Assembly: GCA_902805475.1 (NCBI GenBank)
Contig: CADCSX010000023.1
Coordinates: 806,001 to 870,000 of the forward strand
Source: Entonaema liquescens
Lineage: Eukaryota > Ascomycota > Sordariomycetes > Xylariales > Xylariaceae
Direction of reading: 5' to 3'
Length of the DNA stretch: 64,000 bases
The notes under the pieces are model-generated. The model did no database searches. It was not told where the DNA came from and saw only the letters and a list, made by a program, of their open reading frames with translations. A program made the position numbers and the translations under genes. This document shows, one piece after another, positions 10,866 to 23,830 of this stretch. Positions within the stretch are counted from its first letter, which is position 1, and each line of letters starts with the position of its first letter.

Positions 10866-12271
10866 GACGGGCTGGTATATCGCACGAACGAGTACTCAGG
10901 TTATAAACGAGATAGTATACGTAAGAAATAGACGTTATGGTGTCAGGATATATAAGTAGGTTTTCCCATGGCCAGTTAATTCGAGGTGTTTCGGTAGCGG
11001 TTATGTTTGTCGAGGCGTAGTAGTCGAAGTAAATAAAAGAAGTTAAGTAAATGACTTCATCCCGACTTTGTCCAAGTAAAGAAACATTCGGCGGTCGCCT
11101 TGGGCAGCCGTCTTCTTTAGTGGGGTGCGGGGCAGATCTTACATAAGTAAGACGCAAGGTACAGAAGAATCCCCTTTCACCTAGGTATATTCTTACATCT
11201 ATGATTGATTATACATACAACTCATGCACTACCTCATTTCTTACACACTCGGGATTCTCAAAATACAACAGGCATTCACATTCGAATATGTCACTCATAC
11301 AATAAAGCAATTCATGTTCAGGTCATGTTCTCTTGGCCTATCTATGTATGTACAACCGTAAGCGGCATTATCCACCAGCTTCGTCTCGAGCACTTCGATT
11401 CCGAGCTGGCGATGCTCTCCAGCACGGCATTGAATAACCACCACCATTTGGCCCCAAGAAAAAAAGATCATCCCAAAATCGCCAGCCTTGACCATTTTTA
11501 GCGACAATCACGACACCATGTTTCTCACTAGACATCTAATGCTCGTAACTCCGCTTCCCAAAGAGCAACTGTATCGTACAAATGGACGGGGGAATAAAAT
11601 GTAAGTCCCAAAGCAACCCAGATATTCTCAGACAGCATACTGAGATGAAGAAAATAAAAATGCTTGATGTAAATGCTGAGTACGACCTTTATGGTCGTCA
11701 CCAATGCTGGGTTCCAAAACAATAAGTAATAAGTTCGGTACGGTGTGAGCGTACCAGGTTGATTCCTCTTCCGGAAACAATTTAGAAGGTATAAGATAGT
11801 AATGGTAGTAAAGCGATCGACTGTGTTGACAATTATGCATTATCAAATTTTCGTTTTTGATAGTTGCAGTGCGATAACCAGCGCTGGTAGATGTGTACTC
11901 TAAACGTGAGTAAAGCCCAAGGATCTGTCCAACACCGACACGATTCCAAGAGCCACACATGATATTGGTGGTTTTGAAACCAAATAGACTGCACTGATGC
12001 AAAATAATGAGTTGCGCTCTTTGGTTCAACTAGCATTCAAAAGTGAGGCATCCTGTTAGTCCCATGTTGACGAGTATGCAACAAATTCAAAAGCCGGGTA
12101 TACAAGATAGGGGTTTCTGGCGTCTGTGAACTGTTGGTACCACAGTTATAGCGAAGTCTCGTTTGAGTCCCCAATCCAGCGTTCTCCAAGTGGATGAATG
12201 AAAGCATCTACCTGTCCCTATCCCATCATACAAGTATCATTAGATCGTTTGCCACGCGCTGCGTGATGTCT
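10866..12271. other. Intergenic: PalA promoter and 3' region of the GT31-like gene
   Basis: No confident gene. A 133-codon frame on the minus strand (11628-12029) and a 98-codon frame on the plus strand (11205-11501) have no family-like features. Parts may be the 3' untranslated region of the glycosyltransferase gene. Confidence 0.45.
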
Positions 12272-13912
12272 TTATGGTACCCAGATGAGCTCGATTATGC
12301 CATCGACGTGAGACATGGGATCACCGTTTCGCTCGACCCATCTCCAGTCGTTGGCCTTGCGTACGTAAACATGAGTAACAGTGTTATCCTCATTTACACG
12401 TGCTTCCTGGAGATCCCAACTGACTTTACGACCCGTCTTCAAAAGGCTAGGGCGCTGTGGGTCAAATACGTAGTCCAAATTCCATCCCTTATCTTGCGGC
12501 GCGGCTGCAAACGTTCGCTCCATCTGGGCAAGATTAAAATCGATGCCATGGGGGTAGTGAGCGACACTAAAGCCCGTTGAGATGATAAAGTTGTCGCTAG
12601 TGCGGAACCGCTGAAGTGTACAATCCTCGCCACAGATGTGAGCAATCTTGGTGTACTCCCAAGGTAGAGCCGAGTGCCACCCGCCGCCCTTGAAGTGGTG
12701 GAGAGAGATAGGCTTAATACCAGACTCGTAGAAACCGGACGGATCGCCGTATAGATCAAGCTGGTATAGACCACGAAGGATAGATAGACGTACATCCGTA
12801 TTTTCGTAGATACACTTGCGGAGCAGAATATCACCCTGAGGGCCCCAGCCTGAGTTCGATTCATGGATCTTCTCTTCAGTCTTGCAGCTATCGTAGTTCT
12901 TGGATATCTGCTCTGCTAGTGGGACAGAGAGGAAAACACCAGCGCCACCGAAAGCTTGCGAACCATGGCGATCAACATTGTTAACATCCTCAGATAACGT
13001 TCCAATGTAAAGCATTTCACTGGGATCGTAATCTTCAAACTTTTTCGTCAGTGCATGGACACTAGGGAAGAAAGTGTCATCATCACACGACACAAGCCAT
13101 TTCTTGGATGATCGTTCCGGGTGGTTGTATAAAGTCGGGATAAGTGTAAGATAGCGAACGGCCATCTCCATTGATGAATCGGAGTGGTAAACATCAACAT
13201 CGATTCCAGCGTGGTGCAGGATCGTCTTAGCATGGAGTATCTGATCTTCGGTCGCATCCAAGAGCAAAAGGATCAACTTGCCACCATTGGAGTGACCCTT
13301 GCCATCGGTTAACCAGTATGTCCATTCATTCACTGGGCTTGTCTTTTCAGAGCTGAACCTCTTAAATGTAGTCGACACGCCGAACATGAAATCGGATAAG
13401 TTCCCAGTCGCGGGGAATGGCGATTCAGGAACGGGGACTTCAAGGGGTTCGCTGCACTGCTCATTGCCGTAGTTGCTTGGGTGTTGTAAATCGACCGTGG
13501 TAAAAGTATCAGGAAGGAATGCCTGGGGTACCTTGGTGATCGACTTTCGAGTTATAGGCTGACGGTTGATCTTAACATATCGTTTGTAGTACTGGAAGGT
13601 ATCTCCAAGCTCATACTTCGTCTTGAGCTCGCCCATATGAGTTGAGTTGATACCGCAATCCATTACGTGATTTGATACTGGCGCAACATCCTTTTCGGAT
13701 GCGTGTGGTCCATCGCCAAGCGGTTGTTGCGGAACATCGCTCTTATGGGTAGATGCGGCTTTCACAATCCGTGAGCCGACATCTTCTATACGGTCGGATT
13801 TCCATGTTACGCCTAGTAACAGCAGCAACGCGACTGCGAACAGAACGCATCGCGAGAAAGGATTCCGCATGCTGAAGAACCTTTGATGCGGGGAGGGCAT
13901 TCTTGCTCCCAT
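12272..13912 (-). CDS. GT31-like glycosyltransferase, type II membrane protein
   Basis: One uninterrupted frame of 546 codons. A short basic cytoplasmic start is followed by one membrane segment at about residues 21-37 (RCVLFAVALLLLLGVTW), the layout of Golgi type II transferases. The catalytic domain has the acidic metal/sugar-nucleotide motif SCDDDTFF at about 275-282, a Gly-rich FGGAGVFLS loop near 325, GWGPQGDILL near 360 and the SLHHFKGGGWHS segment. This order fits the fringe/beta-1,3-galactosyltransferase-like GT31 group (often DUF604 in fungi). It probably adds a sugar to secreted glycoproteins or glycans in the Golgi; donor and acceptor cannot be told. The first Met is used for the call, but Met5 or Met15 are possible starts. 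Full length, no damage seen. Confidence 0.82.
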   Translation of the reverse strand: MGARMPSPHQRFFSMRNPFSRCVLFAVALLLLLGVTWKSDRIEDVGSRIVKAASTHKSDVPQQPLGDGPHASEKDVAPVSNHVMDCGINSTHMGELKTKYELGDTFQYYKRYVKINRQPITRKSITKVPQAFLPDTFTTVDLQHPSNYGNEQCSEPLEVPVPESPFPATGNLSDFMFGVSTTFKRFSSEKTSPVNEWTYWLTDGKGHSNGGKLILLLLDATEDQILHAKTILHHAGIDVDVYHSDSSMEMAVRYLTLIPTLYNHPERSSKKWLVSCDDDTFFPSVHALTKKFEDYDPSEMLYIGTLSEDVNNVDRHGSQAFGGAGVFLSVPLAEQISKNYDSCKTEEKIHESNSGWGPQGDILLRKCIYENTDVRLSILRGLYQLDLYGDPSGFYESGIKPISLHHFKGGGWHSALPWEYTKIAHICGEDCTLQRFRTSDNFIISTGFSVAHYPHGIDFNLAQMERTFAAAPQDKGWNLDYVFDPQRPSLLKTGRKVSWDLQEARVNEDNTVTHVYVRKANDWRWVERNGDPMSHVDGIIELIWVP

Positions 13913-16900
13913 TTTAAATCTTTTCCCCCAGTGACAACTTGCCAGGAGGTGATCGTCTCGATTATAATCGGCTTGGTCTCAACAGTTTCGTTGTTTTCGT
14001 TTCTAATCCAAAAAGGTAAACCAACCGCCTAGTTACTTGATGACGGTTATTAAAGAATTTCGTGTCTGTGGATTTAGCATGCGGCGCAACAGGTGACAAT
14101 CTATGTCACGAGGACTCTTATTACTTCAAGAACTTCGCAGGGTTTCGTAATCCAAAAAGTAGGTGGTAACGGTAACGAACGGCACCTCACGCAAACAAAA
14201 GCGAGGAGAAGTGAGACGAGCGAAAGAAAGCAAACGCTCACACCCGTCTGACGTGTAAGGCGCTTCTCAAAACTGGGTGAGTAAAGAGAGAACGGTTATT
14301 TCCAACATGAAGAAGAAGGGACAAAACGAAAGACAGGAGGGAGGAATTCGTCAGTAGAAAAGGAAAAAAAGGAGGGATCGATCAAGGCAAAGTAAAGTAA
14401 TAGGTAAGAAGAGAGAAACAAGCTTGACAGGGGGAACCGCCTCCGTACTACAAGCGGAAGCTAGAGGACGCAGCAGCATAGCGTACGTACCTGAGGGATG
14501 TATCGAATGTACCAGGTACGTAATTGCTAAAATGGCCACAATAAGAACAGGCGCGGACGATTAGGGGAGGCATGATAAATTGGGGTTGCCAGGATTTGTA
14601 TTAGATCCGCTGATCGAGGGGTACCATTCGGTATGGTACCTTAGGTATGCGGTACATCCCCTGGTTGTGGGTTCCATGTGGATATTAGCCCTGTGGGCAA
14701 ATGGGCAAACTGGAAACTACAACAGAGCAGGCTTGTAAACCTGTACATGGTAGGCTTGGAAGAGAAAAAAAAATATGGCTAGGGCGACTAGGGTCTAGGA
14801 GAAATAAGGAAACCCTGGAAAAGAGCGGGCCTTGAAATGAGCCAATGGAAAAGTTGGACTTCCAAGAACAGTAGAAGTCCAATTGAATTATGCGTTCCTG
14901 CGTTCCAATGGGCTGCCAGGCTTTTACTTGGTTGATTAGCGGCTTAAGAGGGGTTTGGACTACGATAACTCTGATATTGTATATTAGGTAAATAGTATTG
15001 TCTTGTTCATTAGTATTATATTGACGTTATAGAATAAAGCAGATCAAAGAGTTATATCTCATGCACGTGGTTGTGTGGTCAACGAGCGTTGTCTCTATTT
15101 GGCCTGTGTATCTCATGTATCAATAAGATAAACTGCCCTGACCCTTGATAGGTGTATACTACTTAGCGCGGCGACACTGCGCATCAGCATAGTCGACAGT
15201 ATTTTCGTTTTGATAGGTTACTGATTTACAGCGTGCCTCTCGGTCGGCTTGTAGATCCCCCAAAGTTGGATTTTTCCAATTGTTTATTTATTTGCATGAT
15301 ACATATTTTCAAAGTTTAGTAAGACGCTGCATTGGTTATTATGGGGGCGTTTATTGTTTATTATGTACCGAGACAAATTCAAGTGACGCCAGTTTTTTGA
15401 ATAGTGGCTTGTGATAGTCCAACACTTAAGACGGTGCGCTACTAAGGCCTGATTAAAATTCCAGTTATCCACTAGGTAATCATACGTACCTGAACATGTA
15501 CATGAAATGCTGCATGGGTACCTATCATATCAGCGGATAACACCTTAACTTTACTGCTAATCCATTATTAACAGTGTTGCATTTCAAGCCGAAGAATTCT
15601 TCAGAACAGAAGAAAAAAAAACAAAGCTAATGGTGGGCTACTCAGGCTGATTTGAGAAAAAAAAAAATATCGTCATCGTCTCCTTTCCTTAGTGGGATAT
15701 GTCCACTGATAGTATGTGCGAAATGTGGACGTGGCTGGCAGTGCTTGTGACGATCTTTTTGCCATGCGCTTACCCGTCAAGTCCGTCGAGCCCGTCAAAG
15801 CCTCTCCCTTCTCCTACGTACCTGTTTCTAATACGAACAAGCAAACAAGCTCGTGAACTATGTACATCTGTAAATTGCTGTATTTAGGAATATCAGCAGC
15901 ATGAGCTGACGAATCATTAAGCCGTATTACATGGAAGAACCGATGTGAAAAGTAACAAGTTGAAATCAATACGTCAATATGGCCAGTTGCTGTGACCACC
16001 ATATGTGAGCTGCACGCTTTATTTTTCCATATTAGTGGCATAAACTTCGGTAACCTGTCATGTAAGTCACCAAAGTGTACCTTTCTGCGTCCCGTCCCAT
16101 CACCACCGCATTTACGGCCTTGTCAAACACAGTAAGGTTGACGTTGACAGTCTAGAACTATTTAAGTAAAAGGTTACGCGTACCTACTTTTAGTTTCGTC
16201 TTCATTTGGATATGAGACGAATTACTTTAGTTGAAGGTCTAGACACGAGAATTAAAAAGCTTCTTCCCTTGCTTTTGTAAACTTTCTTTTCTAGATTCTA
16301 ATCCAGACCTTTAAGCAAATTCATCTTATCTGCTTCGTACATCCATATATCCATACATCCATACATCCATACATCCATACATCCATATCTTAGAAACTTC
16401 CCCCCCCAGTATATCCTAGTATTCAAATCCAGTCCAGATCCCGGCTAGCCAAGTTGGGAAATCCCTGAAAGGGTTTTCCGCTCGGTCATGTACTGATGAA
16501 GATCACTACGTCGTTTGTCTTGATGTTCCCAGCTCCCAGCCCGCCCCTAACCACCACAACCAGGGGTAACACAGGCCAGCATTCGTAAGCCGTGGGTCTA
16601 TCGTTTCGAATGTCTCGCCAGTCATCGTCCAGTTCGGCGAGATTGCAGTAATTACGTCAATCTTGTCAATCTTGCCAACCGCTTGAGCACTTTTCACTTT
16701 TCATCTGCTGCCATGTAAATGGTAGCATTCATGTCTCAAACTAGGATATGGCATCTCCGTTGCTATCTTCTTAGCGAGAAGTAGTCTTGCAGTCTTGCAA
16801 CATTATCAAACGACCAATGCCAGGATAACAGTGGTAATTACTCGAATTAATAACTATCTCCGACGTTACAAGGGATGCGATGCCACTGCTACGCAATATA

Positions 16901-19900
16901 ATATCTACTCACATATCCCGACGCCAAAAGTAGAAAATTAGAAGAGGACAGAATTTTATGAGAGTCTATGTAAGCTGTTGTTATCTTCCCGGCATTCACA
17001 AATGCGGCTGCAGATCAGGGGTCGATTCCGTTAGTCTACCTATCCGCGAATGCCACAGTGGGGGGAGATGAACCTCAACGCCTCTAAATACCACGATGAT
17101 AATGACGAGAATGTGACGGCCGCGCAATGCGATATTTTCCATCTAAAACTTGTTATCGCGAGAATTGTCCTCTTCTGTGTCTAGAGCTTCTAGACGCGCC
17201 GCGGCTGCGTCTAATTATCACGTTATCTATCAAGAAGAAGCTTATATTTCTTTTACATATCGCGTCAACCCGGCAGTCTGAATTCACTTGCTATCAGAGT
17301 AGCAATAGCAATTTGGAACTTACCGCTCTTGCAGGGCATGTCCTGCTGGTGATTAAAAGGCCTTGGCGTCTACAGCCAAACGATTCTCTGTGGCGGAATA
17401 TTCCACGCCTAAAACCCGTCACAATATGCCTAATCAATGGCTTAATTGCCGACAAGCCAATTTGATTGGCTCCTTTTCATTGACATTACAATTTCACACG
17501 CAGACAACCGCTGTGATATGTCCAACGTATACTCAAATATTATCATGGATTTTATTTTTTATTTTTTTTTTCAATGCCGAGTGGAGGATAGGGGTGAAGC
17601 ACGGTGAAGCAGAGTAATAGTATGCTAATCAATATTGGTAAGCGTAACCATTCAGACTTCGGGTGTAGAGTCAATTCTTTATTATTAGACCAGCCTCGAT
17701 TTTCAACTCGACCGGTATACGACGCAGTCAAGCCTTTGCAATTAAGCTTCTAACCGTGGACAAGTGTGATGTTTCCAGTGTACAATGAATGGATGTAACT
17801 ATCGTAAGCTTCCACGGTTACTCGGCTCCAAAAATGTACGACCTGCACGGATTGGACCCGACCCAAGGCTTGGCTTGCCGGTCCTATGTGAGGGATCGTC
17901 CTACATGACCTTCCGGTTGTGTTAGTAGAACGGTTAACCCTTGACAGAACCGAGAAGAATCGGGCTAAAAGACCAAAGAAGCTGAAAGGACTATACTCCA
18001 ATCACCTCCGGATCAACGCCCATCGCTCACAGGTCAATATGTAGAGATGGTCGACGAGGATGTCGGAGATCTCAACGATGATCGCGTTCAGATTCGGTAA
18101 AAAGAGCCCGGCAGTCTGTATCCCGCCGACCGACCAGGCGTAGCGAAACTCGCCTATTAACTAGCAAGTGATCCGAAGGCTCCCTGCAGCCGGTTCTACC
18201 CAAGCAGCTAAATCGGAACCTCTGTCACCGTTTCGCAACTTCTTCGTGTCTCTGGAAATATTTCCCATGTAAGATTGCCAAGTCATCCTACGATAACTCA
18301 GCAGGAGCAAATAATCTAGGAGGAGCAGAATGACTATTTTAGAGACGAAAACCATCAACCATGCTAAGAAAGACTTGGCATTGGGCTATTTATGTGCTTT
18401 TCGCCAAGCTCAAAAGCTAAACGGGCGGCGCCGTTGCGGCGTTGCCCAGGGCGTGATCTCACTAGCCACCCAGTGCGTTCAAAAGCCAAGAGCCTAAATG
18501 TGAAACGAGGAAAGGACGTCGAACAAGGACCGACTCGATTGAGGTCGAAGGTGATCTGTGATCAAACGCCAAGCAACCTTATTGAGAAGGCCCTAACGAA
18601 ATTGATCAAGTACACCGTTCATCCCGCTGTTAATCATCACGCAAACCTGTACCCCAAACTGGTAGGCAAGAATCAACCCCTCTTCAAGTGAAGTTCAATC
18701 TCATCCCCAGCGGAGACGGGACACGGGAGCCTCCATCCATTCTTTCGGGTGATTTGGGTCCTCGTTTATGGTCATAGTTTACGACCGGGGGGGATTTCCG
18801 TCCTCTTTTCATAGCTTATTTTGCCAACCCAACCCCTCGCTAAGGACTAGTTAGTGTTCTTGTAGCCAAGAAAGATCAGCCACATCCATTGTGCTTCAGT
18901 TAGTAAAATGTAGATCCTTTACATATGTAGACATTTGTACTTGTACTCCGGCGGTAAGAGATCCAATATCCCGTCTATTTTTTTATTTATTTTTTTTTAG
19001 CTCCACGAGAGCCGCCGGGAATATGGAAAACAATCTAGTTATTCTTTTTAATGTAATACTATTACCTCCATGACGGATATTTTCATAGTTGTAACAAAGA
19101 ACAAAAAAACCAGGCTAAACAAGTGCCACGTGCTCGGAGCTAAAACACATGTATCTGAAACGGCGCAACTAAGCGTTATCGTTTATTTTCCGTGGCAATG
19201 ACGACAGTGCTTCTTTGTCTACTAACCGGTTAGTAGTCAGGCAGTAACTTCCACGAGGCTTATCATCAATGGTAGAAACCACCCTGCCACCCATGTATCT
19301 CTTGCTTGGCTCTCTTATCCACGTGATTATTCTACATTCCGAGTCCCGGGTCAGTTCCAATTCGCATCAATCAATTTCGAAGGAGGGATTAAATAATTTG
19401 GATCACTTCATGTGTAGTACAAGTCGATAAGTCAAACTACACCCATCACAATCAAAAAGATTAGTCTATTCTCTTCCAGTTCCTAAGCACCTGTTTCTAA
19501 ACGAAACATCTTTCATATTGAAAAGTCACCCTTTCATATATATCATTTTCCTTACTTCGGGATGGAAATATACGATTCAATGCCAACATACACATATAAA
19601 GCAAGACTATCCATCTCCCTCCGTAAATAGTATAACTACCTAGACAGTAAAAACGTTAATTATCTTACCCATTAAGTAGAGTACTGAGAAACCACTAGAT
19701 AACCATAACAGGTTCTCTCATTACACTATCGTCTTAATTCTTAGGACAGTAGGACTATTATTGAGTCTCATATTATTTCTCCTAAGGACGATAAAGTCGT
19801 CTAATATCAGCTCTCACGTAAGAGACCTTGGCGAAACTCGCATGAAATTATACAAACGCCTCATACACTCATTTCTTCAGCCACTTCAAAAAAAAAACGA

Positions 19901-20353
19901 AGCACATGGAGCAGGGAGCACTTAACTCACCCAAACCACGATACGCTTAATATTTGGATATAAGGTAGACGTTACGAAAGCAGCATTGGCAAATAGAAAC
20001 AAGAACCAATCAGCACACTCTAAATGAACTCTCGAATTACATGTAGTTAAGGGATGATTCAGCTTAGTCCAGGGTCTTATTGCCCCTGTCATTTTCTTTA
20101 TTTAGAGCCGCTGACACCACCTTCTCTAATAGAACAATAGTATGAACCATATTCTCACCTATTGCAGCGATTTAACAAATAAACTATTAGAAGCTATGAC
20201 CTAGAATACCGACCTCTAGCTTTCAGTCCTATAAGATTTTGATTGGTTGAAATATGGGAGCACCTCAATGACTAAGTGGAACAATTTGCCGACGTAGCAC
20301 GACACACTAGCCTAGAGGTATATACTAATATTATTGGCCAACATTTCAATCAA
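13913..20353. other. Long gene-poor stretch
   Basis: About 6.4 kb without a supportable gene. Frames are short, overlap on both strands, and lack family-like sequence. It includes the GT31-like gene's upstream region, an 8-bp repeat array (16339-16388), many homopolymer A/T tracts and several TACCTAGG-type words. A 52-codon minus-strand fragment near 18000-18150 (containing AGLFLPNLNAIIVEISD) looks faintly protein-like but has stops close by. It may be mainly old, decayed repeats. Confidence 0.5.
16339..16388. repeat. 8-bp tandem repeat (ATCCATAC)n
   Basis: About six copies of ATCCATAC, the first and last imperfect (ATCCATAT). Confidence 0.9.
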
Positions 20354-20436
20354 GCATGAATGGTGTAGCGGTAACATTCAACCCTTCCATGATCAAGTGC
20401 AAGGTTGAGCTCGGGGTTCGACTCCCCGTTCATGCA
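20354..20436 (+). tRNA. tRNA-Gly (anticodon UCC) with a 12-base intron
   Basis: A full cloverleaf can be folded. The acceptor stem GCATGAA pairs with TTCATGC (20354-20360 / 20429-20435). The D arm is GTGT/ACAT. The anticodon stem CAACC pairs with GGTTG. The T arm is CGGGG-TTCGACT-CCCCG, and the discriminator is A. The anticodon loop reads CTTCCA followed by 12 extra bases (TGATCAAGTGCA) and then A. This places a short intron one base 3' of anticodon TCC, the canonical position for nuclear tRNA introns. CCA is not encoded, as usual in eukaryotes. Confidence 0.9.
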
Positions 20437-20440
20437 TTCA

Positions 20441-20453
20441 TTTTTCTCTTTTT
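20441..20453 (+). terminator. RNA polymerase III terminator of tRNA-Gly
   Basis: Two T runs (TTTTT and TTTTT separated by CTC) begin five bases after the tRNA 3' end. Confidence 0.8.
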
Positions 20454-21409
20454 CAAGCCTGATTCACCAGACGTTGAAGAGTTTCACGCCTTTCTTTTTT
20501 TTACATTAGCATCCAACCACCGACTACGTCAGCTCCCAAGGGTTTTCCGTTTTCTGAGCCGCACCTGTGATCGGCCAGTTCCAAAGCACACTAGTTCGAT
20601 CTCATAATAGTGTGTTAGAGGGTTGAGGTATCTGCCGATTTCAATATTGAAACAGTAAAGCATGGGGGCTAATAGTAGAGAAGAAAAAACACCAGATAGA
20701 TCAATAAATATTCAAAAAAGGGACTCGTATGATCAAAGCATTCTGTTCGCAAGGGGTCTGCCCATTTCTGTGACATTAAGTCGTCAGTGCGACTCGAATC
20801 CTCCCCTAGTCTTTACACGAAACGGTCTCTCATCACTGACAAATTGAGAGCAGAGTAGTCAGGGTACACATAGTCAAACACACATTAGGTTCATAATTCT
20901 TATAAACCTTCGACGATTTATATCTCAGCGGCAGGCTTGGGTAGCAGACTGAAACGGTCACATCCGGCGCTATGCGCTCTTAGAACAGCCCGCCGCCGCT
21001 GGTGAGTAGCAGTTTAGCAGTTGGGATGGCGCTGGAATCTATTAACTAGATAGATATTCTAAATCTTCGAAAGTTACGTACGTAGCATGTTATTTCCGGG
21101 GAAGCCCGCTCCCTACATAACAGCTCGTACTTAGTCCCTTGACTTCAGTCCGCGCGAGTATAAAGCGGGTACCTCTCTTTAGAAGAGCAGAGGCTCTAAG
21201 TTGGAGGTGAACCGGGCGTTCCGAGGACGGAGAGGCGAAGATGAAAAGGTTCTAGACTAGATAGGTATTATATAATACATATAATACGAAGCAGGCGTAA
21301 ACGAGCTGTCTTAGACTTGGTGAATTAAAATCAAGTATTTACAAAAGGTCTCATTGCAGCAGTTTAGACAACCGAGTACTACATAATTACTCCGTATCTG
21401 TTATCTCCA
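20454..21409. other. Intergenic, no gene seen
   Basis: Upstream region of the isocitrate lyase/PEP mutase-family gene. Only short frames without recognisable character. Confidence 0.5.
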
Positions 21410-22395
21410 ATGGCACAGACTAAGTCCGCATCACGGCTCCGGCAGATGCTTGCCGACCCGGAAAAGACCGTGGTATGCCCGGGCGTACACGACGGGCTGA
21501 CGGCGCGCGTGGCGCTGAACGTGGGCTTCGACGCATTGTACATGGTAGGACCTTGTCTTTCCAAGCCACAAGCCCGCGGGTTACTTTTTCTGAACTAACT
21601 CCGGGCCAGACGGGCGCCGGGACGGCCGCATCCCGTCTCGGACAGCCGGACCTCGGCCTCACGACCGTCGACGACATGGCGACGAACGCGGGCATGATCA
21701 CGGGCCTCGACCGCTCTGTTCCCGTGATCGCCGATGCCGACACCGGGTTCGGCGGGCCCCTGATGGTCGCCCGTACCACCGAGAAGTATATTCTCCAGGG
21801 CGTCGCAGCGTTCCACATCGAGGACCAAGTGACGACGAAGCGCTGCGGACACCTCGGTGGAAAGGAGCTTGTCGACACGGCGACATTCGAGGCCCGCATC
21901 CGGGCCGCGACCTCCGCGCGTTCGCGCATGGATTCGGATATTGTCATTATTGCGCGCACCGATGCGCTGCAGTCGCGGGGCTACGGGGAGGCGGTTAGCA
22001 GGCTAAAGGCTGCCGTGGAAGCCGGTGCCGATGTGGCGTTTCTGGAGGGCATGCAGACGAAGGAGCATATGACACAGGTCGTTAAGGACATGGCGCCTAC
22101 GCCGTGTCTTTTAAATATGGTTAACGGTGGCGTTACGCCGCTAGTAAACTCCCAGGAGGCGAAGGAGCTAGGATACAAGATTGTTCTCTGGCCTATAGCC
22201 GGGATGACGAGTGTGTATATTGCCATGCGTGAGTTCTGTCAAGAACTGAAGAGCACGGGCGAGATAAAGAACCGGTATAAGGAAGATGGGAAGATCGATG
22301 GCGGTGTGAGAGATGTGTTTGAACTGTGTGGGTTGTCGGCCTGCGTTGACTTCGATAAGGAGGTTGGAGGTGCAAGTTTTGCGAATGGTGCATAA
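21410..22395 (+). CDS. Isocitrate lyase/PEP mutase superfamily enzyme
   Basis: Two exons, 21410-21544 and 21610-22395, joined in phase 0, give 306 residues, the normal size for this TIM-barrel family. The Mg-binding motif ADADTGFGG has Asp at about 87 and 89. The flexible active-site loop reads TTKRCGHLGG (Cys at about 124). The KxCGH motif marks the C-C lyase/hydrolase branch (2-methylisocitrate lyase, dimethylmalate lyase, oxaloacetate acetylhydrolase) rather than true PEP mutase. Other family signatures are EDQ before the loop and ARTDA (about 167-171). Substrate cannot be fixed from sequence; cleavage of a 2-hydroxy- or 2-oxo-dicarboxylate is likely. No organelle signal is obvious. GC is higher than in its surroundings, as in other real exons here. 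Confidence 0.88.
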
Positions 22396-23830
22396 GAGCT
22401 TACATGAACTCTATAAAAACAACTGATCTTCGCTACGAAGCAGGCAATAAGAGGTCGATCTTGCAATGGTTTCAGGGTATGGTGTTAGTCCTCCTTGCTC
22501 CTTTACTCCTATTTGAACCTAACAACTTAGGCGTCCGCCAGTCCATATTATAAAAGATACTAAGATCATCATTGATAGATTATAGTAGACGCATAGTTAC
22601 ACGTGATTGTTTAAAATATGCCCCATTACCGTCCAACACGGGCATCGCAAATATCGAAGTAGAGGGAATTCCTAGCATAATGTTATCCCAGACATATTGT
22701 AGCTTTTCTTCCCCAGCCGGTCGTAGGAACCGTCTGTCGTTACATACCTAGTCCTTAACCGGCCGCATGACTTGAAATATATTTCCTAAGGACGATTGGA
22801 GGCCGCTCTAGAACGAAGGTAAGCAATTTGTCGCATAGTCCGCAGGCGTGGCTCCCTTCGTTAGAAGATAAATATAAGTCCGTTGAATATTTTCTACGGA
22901 AGCAAATAAAGAGTAAGGTCAAACTTCAGATGGTAGTGAATATAAATAAAGAGCTGCAGCGAAGGCAAAATATATGGACTACCATTCTCGGGGGCTATGC
23001 GGCTCCCTGGCGAATCAAAACGGCGCGGGATCTCCCCGATTTCTATTTCGGGATACCCCGTTCGCGGGAGATGCGCCATCCGATCTATAAGCGCCCAGCA
23101 TCGAATAAGGCTCGACGTCAACCAGCTGGATTTGTTTCGAAACAACGACCGACGTGTTTATCATGCTGTTGTTGGTTCCCTATTTTGTCGACACACTCAA
23201 CCTAGAGAGCGAGAATACTCTTATCTTACATTAGCCACCAATCCTTATGCTTGTAGATCTTGGCACTCTTATTGAGAGCCATCTACCAGCTCTTTATAAT
23301 TATAGACATCCCCGGATAGAATCCATCCCGGCAGAATACTGCTTGGGTATACACCACTCCGGGTTGCTCTTTCGCCTGTCTTAATCAGGCTTATGGATCG
23401 GCCTGTTGTTGGTCATACCTAGATGGCCCAGCTGGTGAGGCGCAGGCACGTGGTATAATATTGAAAATAGACGGATACTTGTGTAGTAATGATTCGCATA
23501 GTCTATGGTTAAAATTTTTACTTAGGAGGTGTTGGTATATAGTTGATTCATTTTTAGAATCTCTTAGTGACCATCATATACGCAGATTTATATAACATTT
23601 CATTTCTACTTAAAGCAAGGGCACTCTTCAAATCGCTATCCCCAACCAGTTGAATAGTCTATTAAAGCAATTAACATACCTGCAAACTCAAAACTGCTGT
23701 TAAGTTAAGCAGAACTGCGCACCGAAAGATATACTTATCCCACATATATACACCTTGGCATCTACCAGCCTAAGGGACCCTTCCCATACCTATTCACTTT
23801 CTAGCTATACGACTCCATCACCCTATCAAG
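22396..23830. other. Intergenic, no supported gene
   Basis: A 125-codon plus-strand frame (22828-23205) and an 83-codon antisense frame overlap it. Neither has a recognisable family, and codon use resembles non-coding DNA. A TATA-like box for the secreted-protein gene lies near the right end. Confidence 0.45.
23743..23751 (+). promoter_or_regulatory. TATA-like box before the secreted-protein gene
   Basis: CATATATAC lies about 85 bases upstream of the ATG at 23831, followed by a C/T-rich leader. Assigned by position. Confidence 0.4.

Noticed and set aside
11628..12029. 133-codon minus-strand frame 3' of the GT31-like gene
   Set aside because: Unusual composition, overlapped by another frame on the same strand, no family features; more likely untranslated DNA.
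18392..18691. 99-codon plus-strand frame in the gene-poor stretch
   Set aside because: No family, no promoter, no support beyond being open.
21420..21959. 179-codon antisense frame in the isocitrate lyase-family gene
   Set aside because: The plus-strand protein is clearly conserved; the antisense frame is a shadow.
22828..23205. 125-codon plus-strand frame
   Set aside because: Composition and codon use look random, an overlapping antisense frame is as long, and no motif or promoter is seen.
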